Below, one piece after another: positions 1 to 5,900 of a DNA stretch of 5,935 nt; positions within the stretch are counted from its first letter, which is position 1, and each line of letters starts with the position of its first letter. A program made the translations under genes and the position numbers. Location of the stretch: contig CAMPIC010000207.1 in assembly GCA_946886185.1 (NCBI GenBank), positions 1 through 5,935 on the forward strand, read 5' to 3'. Under the pieces are notes generated by a model that was not told the origin of the DNA, ran no database searches, and saw nothing but the letters and a program-made list of their open reading frames with translations. Source of the DNA: an uncultured bacterium (GTDB lineage Bacteria; Eisenbacteria; RBG-16-71-46; CAIMUX01).

Positions 1-129
1 GGCATCCACCGCGCGACATCGTCCATGGTACTGCGACGACGTCGCTCAGAATGATCTGCGGACGAACCGGGTTCCGGAAGTCCCACCTCGGAAAGACGGA
101 AAGACGCATTCGGAGCGATGGTCTTCTCG

Positions 130-1341
130 CTAGCGTCGCTTTCCCAGGACGCTCTTGAGCTTACCCCAGCCTGCGTCGATTACCGGATCGGGGGTTGCGC
201 ATGCTCCTGGGCCCATACCGCCGATCTGGAGGCCGCACGGCGAGCTCTCGGCGAGGCAAGGCGATGCATCGCTCACGCCATAGTCGCCCAAGTCGGACGG
301 AGCGGAGGCACAACTGTCGGGCATGCAGAAGCCGGGCGGAATGTCGAAGACGTTGTCTTTGGCAAAATCGACGACGCCCTCGCTGTAGATTTGCGAAGAG
401 TCGATCACGGAGCAGGCGAAACTGGTTTGAGCAAAGGGCTCCACGAGGATTTCGCCGCCTTGCTGACCGGCGCAGTTTCCCCATACGACGACGCGCTCGA
501 AGAGGCTCTTCGAGGATTCGAAGCAGAAAATGCCCCCGCCGCTGTCGTCCGCGAAGTTCGAAGCGATGGTGCATTCGACGAAGTGCGGAGGGGAGCCGGT
601 GAATGGATTGGCATCGTTGGCGACTCCGCCTCCCAATGGAGCGCGGTTGCCGGTGATGAGGCATCGCTCGACGCGCGGCTTCGCGCCGAACTCGATGCTG
701 AGCCCGCCCCCCTGGATCGCCGCAGTGCAATCCTGGATCACGCATCCGATGAGGGTCGGAGCAGAATCGATCTCGATCGCGACGCCACCGCCGGTGACTT
801 CGCTGTGGCAGTTGCGGATGATCAGGTTGCGGATCGTCGGATGGGACTGAAACGTCACTCGGAGCCCGCCTCCGCTGAGATCATGGAGCTCGTTCCGTTC
901 GGGGTGCGGCCACCCCGCATCGAGCCCCGGCTTGCTCCGGCCGACATGCGGTCTGTTCCCGCCGAGCTGCGGCTGCGTCGACATCAGGCCGTTGATGACG
1001 GTGAAACCGTCCAGGACAGAGGCGGCAGTCTCGCTTCCGTCGATGATGAATCCACGCGCCGGCGCCGTGAAGTTGGCTTGCACGTCGATGATCGTCTGCT
1101 CGGGTCCTTCCTCCGACATCACGACGATCGGCTTGCCGTACATCCGGATATTGCGATTTCCCGGACCCGTATACACGCCTGGCGCGACCAGCACGGTATC
1201 GCCGGGTTGAGCGGCGAGTATTCCGGAATCGATGGTCGGATACGCGGATGGGACGCGCAGAGTGGCCCCGCTTGCGGACTCCGCAGCGCTGATTGCGCAG
1301 ATGATCGGAAGACAGACGGCGAGCGTTTTTCCAAGATTCAT
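130..1341 (-). CDS. Secreted right-handed parallel beta-helix repeat protein
   Basis: The product is 403 residues and is predicted to be exported, acting at the cell surface or outside the cell. An N-terminal signal peptide has Lys5, a hydrophobic stretch at about 7-20 and a likely cleavage after Ala26 (SGA). The body shows repeated beta-helix rungs marked by Gly-Gly-Gly turns at residues 157, 184, 211, 237 and 268 and a GGE at 295, spaced about 27 residues apart. Cysteines recur at equivalent strand positions (200, 227, 257), a ladder typical of such folds. The protein ends in a short basic tail, AGWGKLKSVLGKRR. An upstream in-frame Met at 1383 would add 14 residues ahead of the signal peptide. 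I chose 1341 because it places the signal peptide at the N-terminus, although no strong Shine-Dalgarno precedes any candidate start. Beta-helix proteins of this kind include polysaccharide lyases and adhesins, but I see no catalytic signature, so substrate and role are unknown. Confidence 0.88.
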   Translation of the reverse strand: MNLGKTLAVCLPIICAISAAESASGATLRVPSAYPTIDSGILAAQPGDTVLVAPGVYTGPGNRNIRMYGKPIVVMSEEGPEQTIIDVQANFTAPARGFIIDGSETAASVLDGFTVINGLMSTQPQLGGNRPHVGRSKPGLDAGWPHPERNELHDLSGGGLRVTFQSHPTIRNLIIRNCHSEVTGGGVAIEIDSAPTLIGCVIQDCTAAIQGGGLSIEFGAKPRVERCLITGNRAPLGGGVANDANPFTGSPPHFVECTIASNFADDSGGGIFCFESSKSLFERVVVWGNCAGQQGGEILVEPFAQTSFACSVIDSSQIYSEGVVDFAKDNVFDIPPGFCMPDSCASAPSDLGDYGVSDASPCLAESSPCGLQIGGMGPGACATPDPVIDAGWGKLKSVLGKRR

Positions 1342-1584
1342 GGCCGCGAGTATGCCGGAAGGATCGCCCGACATGGAAAGCATTGTCGTCTCGCGATGGC
1401 TTCATCCCGGGGGGCGCGCTCCGGGCCTCGATCGTGGGTGTTCGCCGAGGCTACCAACGAGACGCGAGTTCTGTCGTCGTCCACTTCCAATTGGCTCGGA
1501 AGATGCTGGCATCCCGACTGAGCGAGACCGCTGCAAACCTGGTCACGACGAGCGCATGTCGGTGCGTACGAGCAAGGAGGCGAG

Positions 1585-1827
1585 ATGGAGACCACGGTGA
1601 CACTGGTCGGACAAGATCCGGGTCCTCGGAACTTGGTGAATGAGATCGAGCAGCTCGACGCCGTCGAGCAGGCCGATCTGCGGCAAGGGACTGGAGAAGG
1701 TGAGTGGGAGCTCCGGATCCGCGGCCAAGACTGGCTGGGACTCGAGGAGGAACGGCTGGCCGAAGACTACCTCGCGGACCTGGCGATCCGTCATCAAACG
1801 CGCGTGCGAGCGATCCGGTTCGTTTGA
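1585..1827 (+). CDS. Small acidic hypothetical protein (80 aa)
   Basis: I do not recognise this family. The start is supported by a perfect AGGAGG at 1575-1580, four bases before the ATG, which is slightly close. Third codon positions are mostly G or C, as expected for a real gene in GC-rich DNA. The composition is plausible for a soluble protein: many Glu, Asp, Leu and Arg, and no transmembrane segment or signal peptide. The C-terminal half (EEERLAEDYLADLAIRHQTR) looks helical and amphipathic, followed by a short beta-like end, VRAIRFV. The antisense frame is also open but encodes an unlikely Pro/Ser/Arg-rich product without a good ribosome site. The gene is divergent from the beta-helix gene and may end at the terminator-like hairpin about 100 bases downstream. 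It could be a small regulatory or adaptor protein, but nothing in the sequence says which. Confidence 0.5.
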   Translation: METTVTLVGQDPGPRNLVNEIEQLDAVEQADLRQGTGEGEWELRIRGQDWLGLEEERLAEDYLADLAIRHQTRVRAIRFV

Positions 1828-1925
1828 TGAGCCGCTCGGCAAACGGCCGGGCGAACGAAGCGGCCAAAATCCCGCGAGACCCAGTAGCCAAAGACGCGGG
1901 TAGGAACAGGATTCCACGGACGGAC

Positions 1926-1957
1926 GGCACCGGCAAAAGATGACCGGTACCTTTCTT
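1926..1957 (+). terminator. Terminator-like hairpin with short T-rich tail
   Basis: The arms GGCACCGG (1926-1933) and CCGGTACC (1944-1951) pair with a single C/A mismatch around a 10-base loop, and TTTCTT follows at 1952-1957. It lies about 100 bases after the stop of the small 80-residue gene and could end its transcript. The T-tract is short and interrupted, so this is a weak intrinsic terminator at best. A second inverted repeat sits just upstream: CCCGCG at 1871-1876 and CGCGGG at 1895-1900, with an 18-base loop. Confidence 0.3.
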
Positions 1958-2034
1958 CGTGGGATGGATCGTGCGCGGAAAACCTCTCACCAGCGCTTGC
2001 GGCGGCCGATAAATGGACAGTGAGGCACGTTCCC

Positions 2035-2090
2035 CCGTGTCGGACTCCGCACGGATCGGAACGATCGCGCCAGGGCAGAGGGGTCCTGGC
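2035..2090 (+). promoter_or_regulatory. Three adjacent hairpins in the response regulator leader
   Basis: Three inverted repeats are packed almost end to end. The first pairs CCGTG (2035-2039) with CACGG (2050-2054) and continues inward as CGG/CCG after one bulged T. The second is a perfect GATCG-GAA-CGATC (2054-2066), sharing base 2054 with the first, so both cannot form in full at once. The third pairs GCCAGG (2069-2074) with CCTGGC (2085-2090). The Shine-Dalgarno at 2106-2111 follows shortly after. The layout could be a structured mRNA leader or operator dyads for a DNA-binding protein. It matches no riboswitch class I know. GC-rich DNA makes short stems by chance, so confidence is low. 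Confidence 0.3.
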
Positions 2091-2105
2091 TGAGCGCTGG
2101 GGCCG

Positions 2106-2111
2106 AGGAGG
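2106..2111 (+). promoter_or_regulatory. Ribosome binding site that fixes the response regulator start
   Basis: A perfect AGGAGG stands eight bases before the ATG at 2120 but only two bases before an in-frame GTG at 2114. The ATG is therefore the likely start. Confidence 0.8.
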
Positions 2112-2119
2112 TCGTGAAC

Positions 2120-2506
2120 ATGCAGACGTCACCGTCCCCGCGCGTCCTCTATGTGGAGGACGAAGCCGTCGTTCGCCGCATCATCACGCGCGCGTTCGAG
2201 CGAGTCGGCATGGAAGTCCGAACGGCCGCGGATGGGTCCGAGGGTGTGGCGCTGGCGGTGGACTGGCGTCCCGATCTCATCCTCATGGATCTCATGATGC
2301 CCGTGATGGACGGATTCGAGGCGACGCGAGTGATCCGGTCCGATACGCGCACGCACGACATCCCGATCGTGGCATATTCAGCGTCGCCTCTCGGTTCAGC
2401 CACGCGCCGCGCGTTTGAAGCAGGCGTCGACGCATTTCTCTCCAAGTTTGCCTCGCACAAGGAGCTCATCTCCACGGTCCGGGAGCGGCTGCAGATTCCG
2501 TCGTGA
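2120..2506 (+). CDS. Single-domain CheY-like response regulator
   Basis: The 128-residue protein is one receiver (REC) domain with no output domain. It would take a phosphoryl group from a histidine kinase and signal through protein-protein contact. Visible landmarks are the acidic pocket Glu13-Asp14 (VEDE), the phospho-acceptor Asp57 in LILMDLMMPVMDG, the switch Ser87 in IVAYSAS, Phe106 at the aromatic switch position and Lys109. The residue after the conserved Lys is Phe110 rather than the usual Pro, so the Lys-Pro cis-peptide motif is missing. The ATG start follows a perfect AGGAGG at eight bases. An in-frame GTG two codons earlier is too close to that site. No kinase, phosphatase or other two-component partner lies in the window, so the pathway is unknown. 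The last codons (Ile-Pro-Ser-stop) form part of the first unit of a tandem repeat that continues beyond the gene. Confidence 0.93.
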   Translation: MQTSPSPRVLYVEDEAVVRRIITRAFERVGMEVRTAADGSEGVALAVDWRPDLILMDLMMPVMDGFEATRVIRSDTRTHDIPIVAYSASPLGSATRRAFEAGVDAFLSKFASHKELISTVRERLQIPS

Positions 2507-2637
2507 CACCGTCCGGGTCGGCGCAATTCCGTCGTGACACCGTCCGGGTCGGCGCAATTCCGTCGTGACACGGTCCGGGGGCGGCGCAATTCCGTCGTGA
2601 CACGTCCGGGAGCGGCATTCCGTCGTGACTTGGTCCG
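2474..2637. repeat. Degenerate ~31-bp tandem repeat spanning the 3' end of the response regulator gene
   Basis: Five units lie head to tail at 2474-2507, 2508-2538, 2539-2569, 2570-2601 and 2602-2629, with lengths of 34, 31, 31, 32 and 28 bases, followed by a partial copy to 2637. Each unit has a GTCCGGG block and ends in the invariant core ATTCCGTCGTGAC; cores start at 2495, 2526, 2557, 2589 and 2617. The first unit is inside the response regulator gene and supplies its final codons and TGA stop, so the array looks like serial duplication of the gene's 3' end. Because units are mostly 31 bases, the repeated TGA falls in all three plus-strand frames. Minus-strand frames stay open across the array only because the unit lacks stops in that direction; I do not regard them as genes. 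There are no unique spacers between conserved repeats, so it is not a CRISPR array. Confidence 0.9.
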
Positions 2638-2694
2638 CAAACACGGCATCCGGGTCCTCGTGAGAGAGATGACGTCCCACAGCGAACCACTCCG

Positions 2695-3915
2695 TCAGCG
2701 TGCGACCACCAGACGGCGTACGATTCTTTCGCTACCCACCTTCATCCGGACCCAGTAGGCGCCCGTTGCCCAGTTGCCGGTGTTCCAGTCGAAGATCACG
2801 TCCTGTTGGGAGCGTTGGACCGAAGGGATCGCACGGACCGTCCGCCCAGCGATATCGAATATCTCAGCCACAACGGGATAATCGCCGTCGGTCCGGACCC
2901 GCATCGAAACCGAACCGTTCGCGGGCTGCGGATAGGGCTCGCTGACGTGAAGTCTGACAGCCGGATTCGTCTGCTCGACGCTGCTCGGCGCCAGGCACGG
3001 TCCGCCTCCGTTGGTCGTGCGCAGCAGCAGACCTCCCGCGCCGCACACCAGAAACTCGGTGTCGGTTACTGCTTCCACGGAGTACAGGTCCATGAACGTC
3101 ACATCGAGGCGGCACCAGCTCTCGCCTGCATCGACGCTTTTCAAAACCACTCCGCCTGAACCGACGGCGATCAAGTGGTCATCCGACTGCTTGCTGATGC
3201 TGATCGCGCGAAGAGTCGCGGTCGTCCCACTGTCTTTCCCATCCCAAGTGATGCCGCCGTCACTGCTTTTCAGGATTGTGCCGCCTGACCCCACGACATA
3301 GAGGTCGGTGAAGTCTCGCTCTGCAATTCCGTAGAGATCCGCGGTCGTCGTACTCTGGGCTGGCGTCCATGACGCTCCGTCGAGGGAGCGCAGGATGGTG
3401 CCTTCATCTCCGACGATCCATGCCGGTCCTTGGGGCATGCCGGCACCCCCGTTCAAGCTCACCAGCACTCCGCTCGGGATCTCGTTCCAGGTGTTTCCCG
3501 CATCGAGGCTACGGTAAATTCGGCCCGCCGGACCCACGGCCGTCACCTTCGCGCCGGAGCGAGTGAACAAACGATAATCCAGCGGGCTGGGGATGCTTCG
3601 ATCGAACCACTGGTTGTAGACCCGGAGCCGCACGACACCGCCCTCGGCGCCCATGTACACCTCGAAAGCCCCCGGCTCCTGGACCGAGAATAGGTCGGCT
3701 TCGGTGCCGGTCTCCATGGTGGTCCAGGCCGTGCGCGAATCGTTGGAGAGTGCGCCGAATCCACCTGCGCCAACCACCCAATGCTTGGGGAGATAGGTGT
3801 TTTCGATCGCGTAGAGATCGGCTGACGTATCGAGCGGTATCCGCGTCCAGTCCTGTGCGGCGGTGGCGCTGGCGCAAAGAAGCAGCGGTGCGAAGGCGCG
3901 AACGATCTGGCGCAT
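2695..3915 (-). CDS. Secreted YCF48-like beta-propeller with T9SS-type C-terminal sorting domain
   Basis: The 406-residue product has a signal peptide with a likely cleavage after Ala20 (ASATAA|QDW). It then has a series of propeller repeats with the pattern VGxxGxIxxSxDxGxxW: residues 127-143, 168-183, 208-224 and 251-267, with weaker copies at about 48-65 and 291-305. This is the YCF48/BNR-like propeller type, related to the photosystem II assembly factor fold, but no photosynthetic role is implied. From about residue 321 to the end is a beta-sandwich sorting domain (EPYPQPANGS, then VVAEIFDIAGRTVRAI, then ATGAYWVRM, ending RIVRRLVVAR), like T9SS type A or FlgD-type tails. The protein probably crosses the outer membrane or is anchored there. 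The start at 3915 has a perfect AGGAGG five bases upstream; an in-frame start at 3969 would bury the signal peptide. It is convergent with the response regulator, and its ligand is unknown. Confidence 0.9.
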   Translation of the reverse strand: MRQIVRAFAPLLLCASATAAQDWTRIPLDTSADLYAIENTYLPKHWVVGAGGFGALSNDSRTAWTTMETGTEADLFSVQEPGAFEVYMGAEGGVVRLRVYNQWFDRSIPSPLDYRLFTRSGAKVTAVGPAGRIYRSLDAGNTWNEIPSGVLVSLNGGAGMPQGPAWIVGDEGTILRSLDGASWTPAQSTTTADLYGIAERDFTDLYVVGSGGTILKSSDGGITWDGKDSGTTATLRAISISKQSDDHLIAVGSGGVVLKSVDAGESWCRLDVTFMDLYSVEAVTDTEFLVCGAGGLLLRTTNGGGPCLAPSSVEQTNPAVRLHVSEPYPQPANGSVSMRVRTDGDYPVVAEIFDIAGRTVRAIPSVQRSQQDVIFDWNTGNWATGAYWVRMKVGSERIVRRLVVAR

Positions 3916-3920
3916 GATCT

Positions 3921-3926
3921 CCTCCT
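3921..3926 (-). promoter_or_regulatory. Ribosome binding site that fixes the YCF48-like gene start
   Basis: On the minus strand AGGAGG lies five bases before the ATG at 3915. This decides for 3915 over the longer in-frame start at 3969 and agrees with the signal peptide position. Confidence 0.85.
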
Positions 3927-4062
3927 GCGGACCTGGGAGCGAGCAGCTCGGGGGGGTCCCGTTCGACACCAGACGAGGCCAGGACGATGGCCGCAGGGGT
4001 TGGTATCAATCCTCAGGCCAAGCCCGAGGCGAGCTCTGCCCAAAGAGGATTCGTGAGCATGA

Positions 4063-4085
4063 ACTGAGTTTCCTGAAAACTCGGT
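4063..4085. other. Inverted repeat in the YCF48-like gene leader
   Basis: ACTGAGTTT (4063-4071) pairs with AAACTCGGT (4077-4085) around the loop CCTGA. Nine pairs form, including one G-T wobble, in relatively AT-rich sequence. On the minus strand the wobble becomes an A/C mismatch, leaving a perfect six-pair core, GAGTTT/AAACTC. It lies about 150 bases upstream of the YCF48-like start. It may be an operator or a leader hairpin; no T-tract follows on either strand. Confidence 0.35.
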
Positions 4086-4134
4086 GCTCGATGGGTGGCG
4101 GTGGTTGCTTTCCCGTGGCTGCTGCCCTGTCGTA

Positions 4135-4163
4135 GGGGGGGGGCGCCGACCCACGGGTCGGTG
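4135..4163 (-). terminator. Strong GC hairpin with a nine-G run, possible end of the BNR-MoaD transcript
   Basis: CCGACC (4146-4151) and GGTCGG (4156-4161) form a perfect stem around CACG, extended by a wobble and one C-G pair to 4144-4163. Nine consecutive G lie immediately before it at 4135-4143. Read on the minus strand, the hairpin comes 65 bases after the MoaD-like stop and is followed by nine C rather than T. It is therefore not a standard intrinsic terminator, though it may mark the 3' end or stall polymerase. Confidence 0.3.
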
Positions 4164-4227
4164 TGCGCATTCGCTACAGGCGGGTGGTCAGATGGGACGG
4201 CCGCGATGTGCGGTCGCATCGTGCGCT

Positions 4228-4524
4228 TTATCCGCCGGCGATCGCGCCGATCACGAAAAGCGGCTCCTTCCCTGACAAGACCGGCTCGGGAAGGATGTCG
4301 TCCAGCGAGTTGTTGGAGAGATCCTGCTCGCAGGCGAAGAATCGCAGGAACGGTCGTCGTCGTCCGGTGCTTTGATCGCGGATGGTGCCGCGCAGCATCG
4401 GATATCGCCCCTCGAGCGCATCGAGCACGGATCGCAACGTCGCGGCGCCTTCGATTTCGACTTCGACCTCCTGCTGCGTGCGCGCCAGGTTGCGCAGATG
4501 AAACGGAAGCACGACGCGGATCAC
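4228..4524 (-). CDS. MoaD/ThiS-family ubiquitin-like protein ending in Gly-Gly
   Basis: The 98-residue protein fits the MoaD/ThiS beta-grasp family. Members carry sulfur as a C-terminal thiocarboxylate for molybdopterin, thiamine or other pathways, and archaeal relatives act as protein modifiers. Seen in the sequence are an N-terminal beta strand (MIRVVLPFHLRNLA), the helix pattern LRSVLDALEGRYPMLR at about 30-45, a FLRFFACEQD strand at about 59-68, and the C-terminus VIGAIAGG with Gly-Gly as the last two residues, exactly where adenylation and thiocarboxylation occur. The start is GTG, preceded by GGAG at 4530-4533 with a five-base spacer. It lies 64 bases downstream of the BNR propeller gene on the same strand, probably in one operon. 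No E1-like activator (MoeB/ThiF), MoaE or other cofactor gene lies in the window, so a role in molybdopterin synthesis is not supported by context. Confidence 0.88.
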   Translation of the reverse strand: MIRVVLPFHLRNLARTQQEVEVEIEGAATLRSVLDALEGRYPMLRGTIRDQSTGRRRPFLRFFACEQDLSNNSLDDILPEPVLSGKEPLFVIGAIAGG

Positions 4525-4588
4525 GGGGACTCCATCTTTCGAGCGTGCATCGGAATCGTGTGACGCGCTTCCATTCCACGGCCGGCGT

Positions 4589-5707
4589 TCATGCGAGCGT
4601 CTGCACCTCGACGGAAAGCACGCCGGGGAGATTGCTCACGATCGGCTTCCAGCTATCTCCGCCATCGGAGGAGCCATACACCTGGCCGCCCGTCGTGCCG
4701 AAGTAGATGCCGCATGAATCGAGGCGGTCCACCGCCATGGCATCACGAAGCACGTTTACGAAACAGTTCTCTTGCGGCAGGCCGTTGGTGAGCGCTTCCC
4801 ACTCGTCGCCGCCGGTGCGGCTGCGATAGACGCGCAGCTTGCCATCGGGCGGATAGTGCTCGGAATCGCTCTTGATCGGGACGACGTAGATGGTCTCCGG
4901 CTCGTGCGCGTGCACGTCGATCGGGAATCCGAAGTCGCTCGGAAGGTTTCCACTGACCTCGCGCCAGGAATCGCCGGCGTCGTCAGAGCGCATCACATCC
5001 CAGTGCTTCTGCATGAAGAGCACGTCGGGGCGGCTCGGGTGCATGGCGATTCGATGCACACAGAATCCCACCTCTGGTTGTGCGTCCGGAAGCTCGTTCG
5101 TGGCCTTGAGTCCGCGATTGATCGGACGCCAGGAGTTTCCGCCGTCCTCGGTGCGGAACGCGCCCGCCGCCGAAATCGCGATGAACATCCGCTGCGGCCG
5201 GGTCGGATCCTGGATGATCGTGTGGAGACAGAGGCCGCCGGCGCCGGGCTGCCACTTTCCGCCGGACTCGTGATTGCGCAGCGCGGGGAGCTCGTGCCAG
5301 GACTTGCCGCCATCGGTGCTACGGAAGAAAGCGGCATCCTCGACACCCGCATACAACGTGTCGGGATCGGTGAGCGACGGCTCGAGATGCCAGACGCGCT
5401 TGAACTCCCAGGGACGCGGAGTGCCGTCATACCAGAGGTGATCGCCGGTCTTGCCTTCATAGGTGAAGGTGTTGTCCATCGTCTCCCAGGTCTTGCCTGC
5501 GTCATCGGACCGCTGGATGACCTGACCGAACCAACTGCTGGTTTGAGACGCGAAGATCCGGTTCGGATTCGCCGGCGATCCCTTCATGTGGTAGATCTCC
5601 CAACCACCGAAGTGCGGTCCGTCGACCTTCCACTGCTCGCGCTTTCCATCGGCGGTCAGGACGAAAGCACCTTTCTTGGTGCCCACCAGCACACGAACTC
5701 CACTCAT
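4589..5707 (-). CDS. Cytoplasmic BNR/Asp-box beta-propeller protein (sialidase-like fold)
   Basis: The 372-residue protein has Asp-box motifs (S-x-D-x-G-x-x-W) at residues 67-74, 130-137, 186-193, 241-248 and 346-353, plus a degenerate one (SRTGGDEW) at 296-303, suggesting a six-or-more-bladed propeller. Databases usually label such proteins exo-alpha-sialidase or WD40/YVTN/BNR-like. I see no FRIP/YRIP motif, which true sialidases carry, so sialidase activity is unlikely. There is no signal peptide: the N-terminus [18 protein letters not shown] enters the first strand directly, so the protein is probably cytoplasmic. Long motif-rich stretches such as [20 protein letters not shown] and [18 protein letters not shown] carry His, Asp and Glu residues that could line a pocket. 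The start at 5707 has AAGGAG six bases upstream; the reading frame is open 43 codons further, but that extension resembles no protein I know. The gene leads a likely two-gene operon with the MoaD/ThiS-like gene. Substrate and partner are unknown. Confidence 0.9.
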   Translation of the reverse strand: MSGVRVLVGTKKGAFVLTADGKREQWKVDGPHFGGWEIYHMKGSPANPNRIFASQTSSWFGQVIQRSDDAGKTWETMDNTFTYEGKTGDHLWYDGTPRPWEFKRVWHLEPSLTDPDTLYAGVEDAAFFRSTDGGKSWHELPALRNHESGGKWQPGAGGLCLHTIIQDPTRPQRMFIAISAAGAFRTEDGGNSWRPINRGLKATNELPDAQPEVGFCVHRIAMHPSRPDVLFMQKHWDVMRSDDAGDSWREVSGNLPSDFGFPIDVHAHEPETIYVVPIKSDSEHYPPDGKLRVYRSRTGGDEWEALTNGLPQENCFVNVLRDAMAVDRLDSCGIYFGTTGGQVYGSSDGGDSWKPIVSNLPGVLSVEVQTLA

Positions 5708-5713
5708 TCCCCG

Positions 5714-5719
5714 CTCCTT
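5714..5719 (-). promoter_or_regulatory. Ribosome binding site that fixes the BNR propeller start
   Basis: AAGGAG on the minus strand lies six bases before the ATG at 5707. This supports the 372-residue product over the 415-residue form starting at 5836. Confidence 0.75.
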
Positions 5720-5884
5720 CTTTGCGATTTCCGACAAGGGCACCTGTTCGTCCCGGCTCGATCCAACCCGAGGCGGAATTCTCGACCAAGTGCCCGGCCC
5801 GACGCAATGCGGGCGACGGATGGTCAACTCGGGCACGAATCCCGCATACGGCCGCTGTATTTGCGATCACGCTGAGGATCCAAG

Positions 5885-5900
5885 GAGCGGGTTCCCGCTC
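5885..5900. other. Perfect inverted repeat upstream of the BNR-MoaD operon
   Basis: GAGCGGG and CCCGCTC face each other across two bases, forming a perfect seven-pair dyad (six pairs with a four-base loop as RNA). It lies about 180 bases upstream of the BNR gene start. It could be an operator, or a terminator stem for a gene beyond the window edge; no T-tract follows on either strand. The rest of 5708-5935 shows no supportable gene. Confidence 0.3.

Larger units (their letters stand above)
3916..4227. other. 312-base gap between the MoaD-like and YCF48-like genes
   Basis: I see no convincing gene here. The stretch should hold the end of the BNR-MoaD transcript and the promoter of the YCF48-like gene, both on the minus strand, but I found no clear -35/-10 pair. 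It contains two inverted repeats and a run of nine G, listed separately. A plus-strand frame running through the gap and across the MoaD-like gene has an Arg/Ser/Gly-rich translation and is a shadow. Confidence 0.6.

Noticed and set aside
1..129. Possible gene fragments at the left edge, including a minus-strand ATG at 26 running off the window.
   Set aside because: The frame is under ten codons here, has no ribosome site, and shows nothing recognisable.
114..131. A hairpin AGCGA/TCGCT overlapping the beta-helix gene stop, considered as a terminator.
   Set aside because: The stem is only five pairs and is not followed by a T-tract on the minus strand.
118..1521. A 467-codon open frame on the plus strand.
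   Set aside because: It is the antisense shadow of the beta-helix gene in GC-rich DNA. Its translation is Arg/Ala/Asp-rich with no signal peptide or recognisable domain, while the minus strand has clear repeats and a signal peptide.
1543..1917. A 124-codon minus-strand frame opposite the small 80-residue gene.
   Set aside because: It has no good ribosome site and an implausible composition; the plus-strand frame has a perfect AGGAGG and GC-rich third positions.
1851..1951. A possible riboswitch (cobalamin or cyclic-di-GMP type) between the small gene and the regulator.
   Set aside because: Some short motifs look similar, but the order of conserved blocks does not fit either class.
2474..2637. 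Possible CRISPR array.
   Set aside because: Units vary in length and sequence, there are no unique spacers of constant length between identical repeats, and the first unit is coding sequence.
2149..2690. Overlapping minus-strand open frames over the repeat array with repetitive translations such as VTTELRRP.
   Set aside because: They stay open only because the 31-bp repeat has no stop codon in that direction; all three frames are open, which is not how a real gene looks.
4589..5707. Annotation of the BNR propeller as a functional sialidase.
   Set aside because: Asp boxes occur in many propellers. No FRIP/YRIP motif and no export signal are visible, so catalytic sialidase function is not supported.
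4772..5875. A 367-codon open frame on the plus strand.
   Set aside because: It lies antisense to the BNR propeller gene, which has repeated Asp boxes and a good ribosome site; the plus frame has no recognisable fold.
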